Positions 34,010 through 42,497 of a stretch of 64,000 bases of DNA are shown piece after piece. Position 1 is the stretch's first letter. Every line of letters begins with the position of its first letter. The notes below the pieces were generated by a model. The model saw only the letters and a program-made list of their open reading frames with translations, ran no database searches and had not been told where the DNA came from. The DNA comes from JBBPZA01 sp963728925 (lineage in GTDB: Bacteria > Actinomycetota > Thermoleophilia > Solirubrobacterales > Solirubrobacteraceae), in contig CAVSMB010000014.1 of NCBI GenBank assembly GCA_963728925.1, positions 124,001 through 188,000 of the forward strand. Reading direction: 5' to 3'. Position numbers and translations under genes: made by a program.

Positions 34010-34479
34010 CCCGGCGGCGCCACTAGCCCGGGATCAGGGACGAGCTTGCCGCGCACGTGACGGTCCTGGCTGAGACGGTGCGCGTCGGGCGCCTGCGCGA
34101 ACGTGAAGGTCTGCTGTACCGGCAACTGGAGGCGACCGGCCTCGTGCAGCGCCGCCGCCTCGTCGAGCGCCTCGAGAGCGCGGCCCTCGCTCCCGCCGCT
34201 GACCTTGACACCCAGCGCGGCGGCGCCGAAGTCGGCGATCGGGGCGACCCGCTCCACGTCGGCCCCGACCTCGTCGATCACGCCCGACGCCTCGCGCCCG
34301 TCGATCGCCGGGAAGCTGACCGGCATGACCTCGCGCAGCATGCCGCTGCGCGCCTTCCAGTCGACCGGGTTGACGCCCGCCGCCCGCACCGCGATGCGGA
34401 CCTGCCCCGGGCCGGCGTGCGGCTCCTCGACGTCGGCGACGTGCAGGACCTCGGGGCCTCCGTACTCGGTGAACGTCAC
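33925..34479 (-). pseudogene. NADPH:quinone oxidoreductase with large internal deletion
   Basis: N-terminal part is normal (FTEYGGPEVLHVADVEEPHA, VRAAGVNPVDWKARSGML, FPAIDGREASGVIDEVGADV) and the C-terminal part is normal (LDEAAALHEAGRLQLPVQQT, DAHRLSQDRHVRGKLV). The cofactor-binding middle, about 130-140 residues, is missing, with the frame kept across the joint near APIADFG. 184 codons against about 305 in the family. No NADPH-binding GxGxxG remains, so the product cannot be an active reductase. Confidence 0.75.
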
Positions 34480-34542
34480 GGCGGTGGGCGGGAGACTAGC
34501 CGCAAGGCCCCCACGCCTCGGCCGATCTCTAGCCTGCGGGCG

Positions 34543-35241
34543 ATGGCGGTGACGAGGCCCGAGGAGGGCGCGCCGGGTGCAGCCGTGCGGGACTCCCCGG
34601 CGTCGCCCGTGCGCCTCGGCCCGCTCGTCTTCGTCGTCGGCGCCGCGTCGCTGGGCACGGAGATCGCGGCGGCGCGGCTCGTCGCCCCGCACTTCGGCGC
34701 CTCGACGGTGATCTGGGCCAACACGATCGCCACCGTCCTGCTCGCCCTCTCCGTCGGCTACTGGCTCGGTGGCGTGCTCGCCGACCGGCGGCCCGACGCG
34801 ACCGGGCTCGCGCGGCTCGTTCTCGCCGCGGCCGTCCTTCTCGCCGTGGTCCCCTTCGCCGGCCCGCCGCTGCTGACCGCCAGCGCCGACGCGCTGGGCG
34901 CCACGGGAACCGGCGAGGTGCTCGGCTCGCTGCTCGCGATCGTCGTCCTCGTCGCCCCGCCCGTCCTGCTCCTCGGATGCGTTGCCCCCTACGCGATCCG
35001 CCTCTCGCTGACGGGAATCGACCGCGCGGGCGCCACCGCCGGCCGCCTCTACGCGCTCTCCACCCTCGGCTCGCTGGCCGGCGTCTGGCTCGCCGCGCTC
35101 GTGCTCGTGCCCTTCGCGGGCACGCGCCTGACCTTCCTGGTCTTCGCGCTCGCGCTTGCGGTGGTCGCGGCGCCGGGGCTGTGGCGGGCCTGCCCGGCCG
35201 ACGCCTTGGACGAATGCGATCCGCGTCGGCCCGCGCCTTGA
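34543..35241 (+). CDS. Membrane domain of a fused spermidine synthase-like protein, lacking the synthase domain
   Basis: 232-residue hydrophobic protein resembling the N-terminal transporter-like half of fused MFS/spermidine synthase proteins: SLGTEIAAARLVAPHFGAST, VIWANTIATVLLALSVGYWL, GGVLADRRPD, PYAIRLSLTGIDRAG and AGRLYALSTLGSLAGVWLA. It has six or seven helices. The C-terminal methyltransferase-like spermidine synthase domain is absent and the frame ends soon after the last helix. It may be a stand-alone membrane version or a truncation. ATG at 34543 chosen as it starts the family-like sequence. Confidence 0.75.
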   Translation: MAVTRPEEGAPGAAVRDSPASPVRLGPLVFVVGAASLGTEIAAARLVAPHFGASTVIWANTIATVLLALSVGYWLGGVLADRRPDATGLARLVLAAAVLLAVVPFAGPPLLTASADALGATGTGEVLGSLLAIVVLVAPPVLLLGCVAPYAIRLSLTGIDRAGATAGRLYALSTLGSLAGVWLAALVLVPFAGTRLTFLVFALALAVVAAPGLWRACPADALDECDPRRPAP

Positions 35242-35273
35242 ACGCCGCTCCGCGATGCGCTTCCCTGGCCGCC

Positions 35274-35636
35274 ATGAGCGACGTGCGACGGATCATGCCC
35301 TACAGCGTCTGCGCCGACCTGGACGCCGCCCGTGCCTTCTACGCCGGCGTCCTCGGCCTCGAGGAGACGATGGATCTCGGGTCCTTCCTCGGCCTGCGCT
35401 CGCCGGCTCACCCGGACGCGCAGCTGGTCGTCGCCACCCCCGATGCCCAGGACCCCCAGCCGGCCTTCGGCGTGGATGTCGGCACCCCCGCCGCAGTCGA
35501 CGCCGCCCACGCCGCCGCGCAGCAGCGCGGGATGCGGATCCGCTACGGACCGACGGACGAGCCGTGGGGGATCCGGCGCTTCTTCGTTGAAGACCCGGGC
35601 GGGACCCTCGTCAGCGTCCTCGCCCACGTCGGCTGA
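35274..35636 (+). CDS. VOC (glyoxalase/bleomycin resistance) family protein
   Basis: 120-residue single VOC-domain protein: RIMPYSVCADLDAARAFYAG at the start, VLGLEETMDLGSFLGLRSPA, and RRFFVEDPGGTLVSVLAHVG at the end with the usual metal-site Glu replaced by Ser/His context. Family members are dioxygenases, glyoxalases or drug-binding proteins; activity cannot be assigned. Confidence 0.85.
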   Translation: MSDVRRIMPYSVCADLDAARAFYAGVLGLEETMDLGSFLGLRSPAHPDAQLVVATPDAQDPQPAFGVDVGTPAAVDAAHAAAQQRGMRIRYGPTDEPWGIRRFFVEDPGGTLVSVLAHVG

Positions 35637-35684
35637 CTCCGCCGGCGAAGGGCCGGCCCTCAAAGTGCTACGCTGTGCCACGCA

Positions 35685-35945
35685 ATGGACGTTTCGGTCC
35701 GCGAGCTACGCAACGAGACACGGCGAGTGATCGCGGCCATCGAGAGCGGCGAGGCCGTGGTTCTAACCGTCCACGGCCGTCCTGTGGCTGACATCGTCCC
35801 GCGCCGTCCGCGCGCCGAACGGCGCCCGACCGACGTCGTGCTGGCAGACCTCGCCGCGATCGCCGATCTCGCAGGACAGCTTGGAGCCGAATCCGATCCG
35901 CGCGACTTCGACGTCGAGCTGACCACCGACGACATGGTCGCGTGA
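35685..35945 (+). CDS. vapB: Phd/YefM-type antitoxin of a VapBC-like pair
   Basis: 86-residue antitoxin. The N-terminal Phd/YefM DNA-binding fold is recognisable (VSVRELRNETRRVIAAIESG, EAVVLTVHGRPVADIVPRRP) and the C-terminal half would wrap the toxin. Stop overlaps the toxin start by 4 bases (GTGA), the standard antitoxin-first order, so the pair is autoregulated and made together. Confidence 0.9.
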   Translation: MDVSVRELRNETRRVIAAIESGEAVVLTVHGRPVADIVPRRPRAERRPTDVVLADLAAIADLAGQLGAESDPRDFDVELTTDDMVA

Positions 35946-36337
35946 GCGGCTACCTGGTCGATACCAGCATCTTCGTCGCCGCCGAGCAGCGCCGTCCTCT
36001 CGGCTCGGCTCCCGAGGGTGAGGCCCGCATCTCGGTCGCCACCCTCACCGAGCTGATCGTCGGTGTTCGCCGTTCGGGTGACGGACCCGTAAGGATCCTT
36101 CGCGAGGCAACCCTCGCGCGGGCGAGAAGGTTCGTTGCGCTTGCCTACGACGAGCGCGTCGCGGAGCGGCTGGCAGAGCTATTGGCACGCGCGCGCGACC
36201 AGGCCCGCCGCGCCGGAGCCATGGACGCGATCGTCGCGGCCACGGCGCTGGCCCACGACCTCGAGGTCTGGACGCAGGACGACGACTTCCAGGTGCTGTC
36301 CGAGCTCGCGACCGAGCTGCGGGTGCGTCGTGGGTAG
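35942..36337 (+). CDS. vapC: PIN-domain toxin (VapC family)
   Basis: 131-residue PIN-domain ribonuclease. Acidic metal-binding residues are in place: Asp in YLVDTSIFVA, Glu in ATLTELIVGV, Asp in GAMDAIVAATAL and Asp in WTQDDDFQ. Likely cleaves RNA when not bound by the upstream antitoxin. GTG start overlaps the antitoxin stop. Confidence 0.92.
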   Translation: MSGYLVDTSIFVAAEQRRPLGSAPEGEARISVATLTELIVGVRRSGDGPVRILREATLARARRFVALAYDERVAERLAELLARARDQARRAGAMDAIVAATALAHDLEVWTQDDDFQVLSELATELRVRRG

Positions 36338-36767
36338 GCGCGCCGTGGTCGACGACTCAGCCGCGACCCCCTCGACCGGCGGCTGCCTGTGCGGCGCCGT
36401 GCGCTACGAGGCCCGTAGCCCGTTGCGCGACGTCATCAACTGCCACCGCGGCCGCTGCCGGCGCACGCACGGCCATTTCGCGGCGTACACCGAGGTCGCG
36501 TCGGACGACCTCGTGCTGCTCGAGGATCGGGGCCTGCGGTGGTACGACGCCGACGGGCGCGAGCGCGGGTTCTGCCGCGAGTGCGGCGCGAGCCTCTTCT
36601 GGCGCCGGCCCGGGTTGGACGGCACCTCGATCGCCGCGGGGACCCTCGACGAGCCGACGGGGCTGCGCACGTCCGCGCACATCTTCGTCGACAGCAGGGG
36701 CGACTACTACGAGCTCGCCGACGACCTGGAGCGCTTCGCCGCGAGCCACCGAGCCAACCCATCCTGA
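36330..36767 (+). CDS. GFA (glutathione-dependent formaldehyde-activating) family protein
   Basis: 145-residue zinc-binding protein. Cysteine pairs typical of the GFA fold are visible: GGCLCGAVRYEA, INCHRGRCRRTHG, and FCRECGASLFW. The family name comes from Gfa of Paracoccus, but most members have unknown activity. GTG at 36330 overlaps the toxin stop; GTG 36345 is another possible start. Confidence 0.85.
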   Translation: MGRRAVVDDSAATPSTGGCLCGAVRYEARSPLRDVINCHRGRCRRTHGHFAAYTEVASDDLVLLEDRGLRWYDADGRERGFCRECGASLFWRRPGLDGTSIAAGTLDEPTGLRTSAHIFVDSRGDYYELADDLERFAASHRANPS

Positions 36768-36793
36768 TTACTCCGACCGCGCTGGTAGGATTT
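36767..36793 (+). promoter_or_regulatory. Promoter and candidate Rrf2 operator of the suf cluster
   Basis: CTCCGAC (36771-36777) and GTAGGAT (36785-36791) form an imperfect dyad with 7 bases between; TAGGAT (36786-36791) could serve as -10. It lies 8 bases before the Rrf2 gene start, the expected place for autoregulation by an Fe-S sensing Rrf2 repressor. Visual call. Confidence 0.4.
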
Positions 36794-36798
36794 TGGAG

Positions 36799-37275
36799 GT
36801 GATCTTCTCGACCAAGGCCGAGTACGGCGTCCGCCTGATGGTGGAGCTCGGGCGCAATCCCGGCCACGGCCCCGTGCCCCTCAACGTCGTCGCCGAGCGC
36901 GAGCACCTGCCGCTCGCCTACCTCGAGCGCATCGTGGCCCAGCTGCGCGCCGCCGGCCTGGTGACGAGCACGCGCGGGGCGCACGGCGGCTACACGCTCG
37001 CGCGGCCCGCCGAGGCGATCAACATGGACGAGGTCGTGCAGGCGCTCGAGGGCGCCATCGCTCCGATGGAGTGCTTCACCGACGAGGGTGTGCGCCGCGT
37101 CCTGTGCTCGCACGAGCTCGACTCGGATCGCGCGTGCGCGACGAAGCTCCTGTGGACGCGCGTGCAGGGCGGGATGATCCGCGCGCTGCAGGGCACGACC
37201 CTCTCAGAGCTCATCGACTTCGCGGGCGGTCCTCAGATCGAGGTCCGGCCCGCCGCGGGCGCCCCCGTCGCGTAG
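36799..37275 (+). CDS. Rrf2-family Fe-S-sensing transcriptional regulator
   Basis: 158-residue Rrf2 protein. The N-terminal winged helix is typical (IFSTKAEYGVRLMVELGR, LPLAYLERIVAQLRAAGLV, STRGAHGGYTLARP). Three cysteines in the C-terminal half (MECFTDEG, VLCSHEL, RACATKLLW) are placed as in IscR/SufR-type regulators, which bind an Fe-S cluster. It heads the suf cluster and probably represses it when clusters are plentiful. GTG at 36799 gives the standard N-terminus; TTG 36793 is two codons earlier. Confidence 0.9.
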   Translation: MIFSTKAEYGVRLMVELGRNPGHGPVPLNVVAEREHLPLAYLERIVAQLRAAGLVTSTRGAHGGYTLARPAEAINMDEVVQALEGAIAPMECFTDEGVRRVLCSHELDSDRACATKLLWTRVQGGMIRALQGTTLSELIDFAGGPQIEVRPAAGAPVA

Positions 37276-37314
37276 TGCGCGCGCCCGCTCCGACCTACGT
37301 ACACCCAGGAGACC

Positions 37315-38079
37315 ATGGCTGACCTCGAAATCCGCAACCTGCACGTCTCGGCCGGCGACAAGCAGATCCTCAAGGGTCTGGACCTCAGGGTCGCCGCCGG
37401 CGAGATCCACGCCCTCATGGGGCCCAACGGCTCCGGGAAGTCCACGCTGGCCAACGTGATCATGGGCCAGCCCACGCTCGAGGTAACCGAGGGCCAGATC
37501 CTCTTCGACGGCGAGGACATCACCGAGGCCGCCCCCGACGAGCGCGCCCGCATGGGCCTCTTCATGGCCTTCCAGTACCCGGTCGCCATCCCGGGCGTGA
37601 CGGTGACCAAGTACCTGCGGATGGTCCTCAACGCCCAGCGCGAGGAGCGCGGCGAGGAGCCGATCTCGCTCAAGGACTTCCGCCGCACGGCGACCGAGGC
37701 CATGGAGCTGATGCAGGTGCCGCGCGACTTCGCCAACCGCTACCTCAACGACGGCTTCTCCGGCGGCGAGAAGAAGCGCATGGAGATCCTCCAGCTCGCG
37801 ATGCTCCAGCCGAAGATCGCGGTCCTCGACGAGACTGACTCGGGCCTGGACATCGACGCGCTGCAGACGGTCTCCCAAGGCGTCAACCGCGTCGCCGGCC
37901 CGGACACGGGGATCCTCATCATCACCCACTACCAGCGCATCCTGCACCTCGTGGAGCCCGAGTTCGTGCACGTCATGTGGGACGGGCGCGTGGTGAAGGA
38001 GGGCGGCCCCGAGCTCGTCAGCGTGCTCGAGGAGAAGGGCTACGGCTGGATCAAGGACGAGGTCGTCGCGGCGGCCTGA
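37315..38079 (+). CDS. sufC: Fe-S cluster assembly ATPase SufC
   Basis: ABC-type ATPase of the SUF scaffold complex SufBC2D. Walker A GPNGSGKSTLANVI, signature FSGGEKKRMEILQL and Walker B IAVLDETDSGLDID are intact, with the SufC-specific FQYPVAIPGV segment. 254 residues. Starts 39 bases after the Rrf2 gene with CAGGAGACC as ribosome binding site; same operon. Confidence 0.97.
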   Translation: MADLEIRNLHVSAGDKQILKGLDLRVAAGEIHALMGPNGSGKSTLANVIMGQPTLEVTEGQILFDGEDITEAAPDERARMGLFMAFQYPVAIPGVTVTKYLRMVLNAQREERGEEPISLKDFRRTATEAMELMQVPRDFANRYLNDGFSGGEKKRMEILQLAMLQPKIAVLDETDSGLDIDALQTVSQGVNRVAGPDTGILIITHYQRILHLVEPEFVHVMWDGRVVKEGGPELVSVLEEKGYGWIKDEVVAAA

Positions 38080-38081
38080 CC

Positions 38082-38522
38082 ATGGACGAGCTCTACCGCG
38101 AATACATCCTCGAGCACTACAAGCGCCCGCACCACTGGGGCGTGCTCGAGGACGCCGACCTCGAGTTCGAGGACACCAACCCGCTGTGCGGCGACGAGCT
38201 GCGCGTGCAGCTGCGCGTCGGCGAGGACGGGAAGGTGGCCGAGGTGGCCTTCTCGGGGCAGGGCTGCGCGATCAGCCAGGCCTCGGCCTCGATGCTCTCC
38301 GACGAGCTGGTGGGCATGCCGGCCGACGAGCTCGTGCGGCTCGACAAGGACTTCGTGCTCGACCTCCTCGGCATCGACATCTCGGCGACGCGGATGAAGT
38401 GCGCGCTGCTCTCGCTCAAGGTCGTCAAGAGCGCCGGGCTCGGGCAGTCGGCGGACTGGGAGGACTCGGGCCGCCAGCTATCCTCCCCGGAGGAAATCCG
38501 ACGAGTACGATCGGAATTTTGA
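38082..38522 (+). CDS. sufU: SufU-type Fe-S assembly / sulfur acceptor protein
   Basis: 146-residue SufU, a zinc-dependent sulfur acceptor from the cysteine desulfurase SufS. Three conserved Cys are present (NPLCGDELRV, GQGCAISQASASML, RMKCALLSLK), along with the Asp of CGDE. The insert that separates SufU from IscU is seen (DELVGMPADELVRLDKDF). Starts two bases after sufC. No sufS gene occurs in the window, so the desulfurase must be encoded elsewhere. Confidence 0.93.
   Translation: MDELYREYILEHYKRPHHWGVLEDADLEFEDTNPLCGDELRVQLRVGEDGKVAEVAFSGQGCAISQASASMLSDELVGMPADELVRLDKDFVLDLLGIDISATRMKCALLSLKVVKSAGLGQSADWEDSGRQLSSPEEIRRVRSEF
38481..38519 (+). repeat. Two dyads at the 3' end of sufU
   Basis: TCCTCC-CC-GGAGGA (38481-38494) and AAATCCGA-N9-TCGGAATTT (38494-38519, one mismatch) lie in the last codons of sufU. 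The second resembles the CTCCGAC-type half-site before the Rrf2 gene, so it may be an internal operator for the Rieske-sufB-sufD part, or an mRNA structure. Confidence 0.4.
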
Positions 38523-38539
38523 GCGGCTCCTCGACCACC

Positions 38540-38866
38540 ATGCCCAGCGCCACCACCAGGATCGACGTCTGCCCCGTCGCCGAGCTACCCTCCGGCAGCA
38601 TGCGCCTGGTCGAGTTCGAGGGCGACGAGATCGGCGTCTTCAACTGCGACGGCGCCCTGTACGCGATCGAAGATCGCTGCTCGCACGACGACGGCCCGCT
38701 GGCCGAGGGCCCCTTCGATCCCGACACCTGCACCGTCGAGTGCCCGCGCCACGGGTCGCTGTTCGACCTGCGCACCGGCGCCCCAAAGACCCTGCCTGCC
38801 TACGTTCCGGTGGAGACCTTTCCGGTCGTGGTGGAGGACGACATCGTGAAGCTGGAGGTTGAGTGA
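38540..38866 (+). CDS. Rieske [2Fe-2S] ferredoxin
   Basis: 108-residue Rieske-type ferredoxin similar to the ferredoxin subunits of ring-hydroxylating oxygenases. Cluster ligands are RCSHDDGPL (Cys-x-His) and ECPRHGSLF (Cys-x-x-His). Such genes are regular members of actinobacterial suf clusters, where they may supply electrons for cluster assembly. Stop overlaps the first possible sufB start. Confidence 0.9.
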   Translation: MPSATTRIDVCPVAELPSGSMRLVEFEGDEIGVFNCDGALYAIEDRCSHDDGPLAEGPFDPDTCTVECPRHGSLFDLRTGAPKTLPAYVPVETFPVVVEDDIVKLEVE

Positions 38867-38868
38867 CC

Positions 38869-40320
38869 ATGGCCACTCCTGACGTGACGACCGGCAAGGT
38901 CCTGACCGACGACGAGCGCTCGCTCGGGACGATCAACGACGACTACACCGAGCGCTTCGGCTTCCACGACGCCGAGAACTACCTCTACAAGGCCCCCAAG
39001 GGGCTGAGCCGCGAGATCGTCGAGAAGATCTCGGAGTTCAAGAGCGAGCCGCAGTGGATGCGCGACTTCCGCCTCAAGGCCCTCGACCACTTCCGCGCGC
39101 GGCCCATGCCCACATGGGGCTCGCCGGTGCTCGCCGACGTCGACTTCGAGAACATCCACTACTTCGTGCGCGCGTCCGAGCGCGCCGAGCGCTCGTGGGA
39201 CGACGTGCCCGACGACGTCAAGAAGACCTTCGACCGGCTCGGCATCCCCGAGGCCGAGCGCAAGTTCCTCTCGGGCGTCGGGGCCCAGTACGAGTCTGAA
39301 GTCGTCTACCACCAGGTCCGCGAGGACCTCGAGAAGCAGGGCGTGATCTTCACGGACATGGACACGGCGCTGCGCGAGCACGAGGACCTGCTGCGCAAGC
39401 ACTGGGCCACGGTCATCCCGCCCAACGACAACAAGCTCGCTGCGCTCAACAGCGCGGTGTGGTCGGGCGGCTCGTTCGTCTACGTGCCGCCGGGCGTTGA
39501 GGTCGAGATGCCGCTGCAGGCCTACTTCCGCATCAACACGGAGAACATGGGCCAGTTCGAGCGCACGCTGATCATCGCCGACGAGGGCTCGCACGTGCAC
39601 TACGTCGAGGGCTGCACCGCCCCGACCTACAGCTCGGACTCGCTGCACTCCGCGGTCGTCGAGCTGATCGCCGAGCCCGGCGCGCGCATCCGCTACACGA
39701 CCGTGCAGAACTGGTCGCAGAACGTCTACAACCTCGTGACCAAGCGAGCGATCGCCAAGGAGAACGCGACGGTCGAGTGGGTCGACTGCAACCTCGGCTC
39801 CAAGCTCACGATGAAGTACCCGTCGGTCTACCTCATGGGCGAGGGCGCCCACGGCGAGATCCTCTCGATCGCTTTCGCCGGCAAGGGCCAGCACCAGGAC
39901 GCGGGCGGCAAGATCGTCCACGTCGCGCCCAACACGACCTCGAACATCTTCGCCAAGTCGATCGGCAAGGACGGCGGCCGCGGCTCCTACCGCGGCCTGC
40001 TCGAGATCGCCAAGGGCGCCCACGGCTCGCGCTCCAAGGTCGTCTGCGACGCGCTGCTGCTCGACGAGCACTCGCGCTCGGACACCTACCCCACGATCCG
40101 GATCTCCGAGGACGACGTCGACGTCGGCCACGAGGCCTCGGTCTCCAAGATCGGCGAGGAGCAGCTCTACTACCTGCAGTGCCACGGCCTGCCCGAGGAC
40201 GAGGCCTCCAAGATGATCGTCAACGGCTTCATCGAGCCGATCACCAAGGAGCTGCCCATGGAGTACGCGGTCGAGATGAACCGCCTGATCGAATTGCAGA
40301 TGGAGGGTTCGATTGGCTAG
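38869..40320 (+). CDS. sufB: Fe-S cluster scaffold protein SufB
   Basis: Core scaffold on which SUF assembles Fe-S clusters. Full-length (483 residues) with standard blocks: GFHDAENYLYKAPKGLSRE, NDNKLAALNSAVWSGGSFVY, VPPGVEVEMPLQAYFRINTE, MGQFERTLIIADEGSHVHYV, QHQDAGGKIVHVAPNTTSN, and SKVVCDALLLDEHSRSDTYP with the conserved Cys. ATG 38869 is used; a GTG at 38863 overlapping the Rieske stop is an equally reasonable start. No intein. Confidence 0.97.
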   Translation: MATPDVTTGKVLTDDERSLGTINDDYTERFGFHDAENYLYKAPKGLSREIVEKISEFKSEPQWMRDFRLKALDHFRARPMPTWGSPVLADVDFENIHYFVRASERAERSWDDVPDDVKKTFDRLGIPEAERKFLSGVGAQYESEVVYHQVREDLEKQGVIFTDMDTALREHEDLLRKHWATVIPPNDNKLAALNSAVWSGGSFVYVPPGVEVEMPLQAYFRINTENMGQFERTLIIADEGSHVHYVEGCTAPTYSSDSLHSAVVELIAEPGARIRYTTVQNWSQNVYNLVTKRAIAKENATVEWVDCNLGSKLTMKYPSVYLMGEGAHGEILSIAFAGKGQHQDAGGKIVHVAPNTTSNIFAKSIGKDGGRGSYRGLLEIAKGAHGSRSKVVCDALLLDEHSRSDTYPTIRISEDDVDVGHEASVSKIGEEQLYYLQCHGLPEDEASKMIVNGFIEPITKELPMEYAVEMNRLIELQMEGSIG

Positions 40321-41572
40321 CGCCGCGGTCGTCCCACGCTGGCTTGCGGCCCGCCGTGAGCGTGCGCTGGACCTGCGCGAGCGCGTTCCGCTGCCGAGCT
40401 GGAAGGGCCGGCCGGGGTGGGAGTTCACCGACCTCGGCGAGGGCTTCGACCTCGAGGCGTTCGCGCGGCCGGCCGACGAGCCCGCCGAGCCGTCGTTCGA
40501 GCGCGTGCTCGGGGCGCCGGACGGCGCCGTCGAGCTCGTGCAGGTCGGCTCGGTCGCGGGCGACGGGCCCGAGCTGCCCGACGGGGTCATCGTGGCGCCC
40601 CTCGACGTCGCCGCCGAGCGCCATCCCGAGATCGTCGAGCGCCACCTCGGCAGCCTCGTCGAGCTCGATTCCGGCGACCGCTTCGTGGTCGAGAACGAGG
40701 CCGCCTGGGAGGGCGGCGCGCTCGTCCACGTGCCCGCCGGGGTCGTCGTCGAGCACCCGATCGTCCTCACCCAGGCGCTCGTGGGCGAGCGCACAGGGCT
40801 TCACCGCCGCACCCTCGTGGTCCTCGAGGAGGCCGCCGAGGCCGAGGTGTGGGACCAGGCGCTCTCGCACCTCGACGACGAGGCCGCGCTGCTCAACACC
40901 GTCGTCGAGCTCGTCGTCGGGCAGGGCGCGCGGCTGCGCTACGTGGCCGGCCAAGAGCTCAACGAGCGCTCGTGGGTGTTCGGCAACCAGCGCGCCGAGG
41001 TCCAGCGCGACGGCATGCTGGACTGGGTCGCGCTCGGCTTCGGCGGCGGCACCGGCCACATCCGGATGGAGACGCGGCTCGCCGGCCGCGGCGCCGGCGC
41101 TCGCGTGACCGGCGCCTACGCCACCCACGGCCGCCAGCACCTCGACTTCGACACCACCCAGGAGCACGCCGCCCCCGACACCAACTCCGACCTCGCCTTC
41201 CGCGGGGTGCTGCAGGGCCGCTCCAACGCGGTGTGGCGCGGCATGATCCGCGTCGACCCCGGGGCCCAGCGCACCGACGCCTTCCAGGAGTCGCGCAACC
41301 TCCTCCTCTCCAAGCGCGCACACGCCGACGCCATCCCCGGCCTGGAGATCCAGGCCGACGACGTCCGCTGCACGCACGCCGCGGCGATCGCCCAGGTCGA
41401 CCGCGACCAGCTCTACTACCTGATGGCGCGCGGCCTCCCGCGCGAGCAGGCGACGCGCCTGATCATCGATGGCTTCATGCAGGAGCTCGTCGAGCGCTTC
41501 CCCGAGGGCGCCGTCCACGACGCCCTCTCCACGGCCCTCGAGCAGCGGCTCGAGACCGTGCTGGGCTCGTAG
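40313..41572 (+). CDS. sufD: Fe-S cluster assembly protein SufD
   Basis: 419-residue SufD, partner of SufB. Blocks: GRPGWEFTDLGEGFDLEAF, VPAGVVVEHPIVLTQALVGE, TTQEHAAPDTNSDLAFRGVL, DAFQESRNLLLSKRAHADAI and LEIQADDVRCTHAAAIAQVD (with conserved Cys-Thr-His). TTG start overlaps the sufB stop by 8 bases and has GGAGGG before it, so it is translated by coupling. Last gene of the cluster. Confidence 0.95.
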   Translation: MASAAVVPRWLAARRERALDLRERVPLPSWKGRPGWEFTDLGEGFDLEAFARPADEPAEPSFERVLGAPDGAVELVQVGSVAGDGPELPDGVIVAPLDVAAERHPEIVERHLGSLVELDSGDRFVVENEAAWEGGALVHVPAGVVVEHPIVLTQALVGERTGLHRRTLVVLEEAAEAEVWDQALSHLDDEAALLNTVVELVVGQGARLRYVAGQELNERSWVFGNQRAEVQRDGMLDWVALGFGGGTGHIRMETRLAGRGAGARVTGAYATHGRQHLDFDTTQEHAAPDTNSDLAFRGVLQGRSNAVWRGMIRVDPGAQRTDAFQESRNLLLSKRAHADAIPGLEIQADDVRCTHAAAIAQVDRDQLYYLMARGLPREQATRLIIDGFMQELVERFPEGAVHDALSTALEQRLETVLGS

Positions 41573-42044
41573 CCGCAGAGGTTGCTCCCGTTCGTACGAG
41601 GCACTTGAAGAGCGCGACTTCGCCAACCCCACCGAGCAGCTCGCCGACGTGATGTTTGCGATAACCGCTCGAATCCGCCGTTCTGCAAACAGGACGGTTC
41701 GCGTCAGCCACGCGCAGGGCTTGCTGCGGTCAGGCGGCGGGAGTAGCGAGGCGCTCTGGCGGCCCTGGCGGCGGGTTGTGCTTGCTGTGGACCGAGATCG
41801 AGCCGTTGATCCCGGTCCGCGAGCTTCACTTTCGTCATCCGGGCCGCGAGCCGGGAGACGACCATCCTCATCGGGACCCCGCTCGGCGCCGACAGGGTCT
41901 CGGGGTGATACGGCGCTGGCGCCGAGCGCTGGTCGTGGTCACGGCCGGCACGGCTGGCCCGAGAATGCATGGGTGGCGTGTCGATTTCTGCTTCGCTCGC
42001 TCGACGCATTTGTAGAAGCACAGACCACAAAGAGGAGGCAGGAA
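41573..42044. other. Intergenic debris after sufD
   Basis: About 470 bases with no intact gene. One frame near 41600-41690 (SYEALEERDFANPTEQLADV) looks protein-like but was not recognised, and an IS5-type transposase relic follows. Confidence 0.5.
41776..41845 (+). pseudogene. IS5-type transposase, N-terminal relic
   Basis: The frame reads WTEIEPLIPVRELHFRHPGR, matching the opening motif of IS5-family transposases (WxxIEPLLPxxxxRFRYPGR). Similarity stops after about 23 codons. A short scar of a transposon. Confidence 0.5.
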
Positions 42045-42470
42045 ATGCGAGTCATGGTCCTGATCAAGGCGACGGAGGAGAGCGAGGCCGGGGTGATGCC
42101 GAGCCAGGAGCTGCTCACGCAGATGGGCGACTTCAACGAGGAGCTCGTCAAGGCCGGCGTGATGCTCGCGGGGGACGGGCTGCACCCGAGCTCCAAGGGC
42201 GCGCGGGTGGCGTTCTCGGGCAGCGAGCGCAAGGTGATCGACGGCCCGTTCGCCGAGACCAAGGAGCTCCTCGCGGGCTACTGGGTGTGGCAGGTGAAGT
42301 CCCTGGACGAGGCGATCGAGTGGGTCAAGCGCGTCCCCAATCCGGACGGGACGGACGGCGTGGTCGAGATCCGCCCGGTCTTCGAGCCCGACGACTTCGG
42401 CGACTCGCTTACCCCTGAGCTGCGCGAGCAGGAGGCGCGCCTCCGGGAGCAGGCCGAGGCGAACCGGTAG
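42045..42470 (+). CDS. YCII-related (DGPF) domain protein
   Basis: 141-residue protein with the DGPF motif (VIDGPFAETKELLAGYWVWQ) of the YCII/DGPF family and a typical start (MRVMVLIKATEESEAGVMPS). Genes for such proteins regularly lie before ECF42 sigma factors, as here (27 bases upstream), and are thought to be regulated by them. Biochemical role unknown. AGGAGG at 42033-42038 supports the ATG. Confidence 0.9.
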   Translation: MRVMVLIKATEESEAGVMPSQELLTQMGDFNEELVKAGVMLAGDGLHPSSKGARVAFSGSERKVIDGPFAETKELLAGYWVWQVKSLDEAIEWVKRVPNPDGTDGVVEIRPVFEPDDFGDSLTPELREQEARLREQAEANR

Positions 42471-42497
42471 CCGGCGGCGCGGCGTCAACGATCAAGC

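Noticed and set aside
38800..40794. A 664-codon frame antisense to sufB
   Set aside because: It is the mirror of sufB codon structure (Asp/Val/Leu/His-rich shadow) and sufB on the plus strand is a clear, complete gene.
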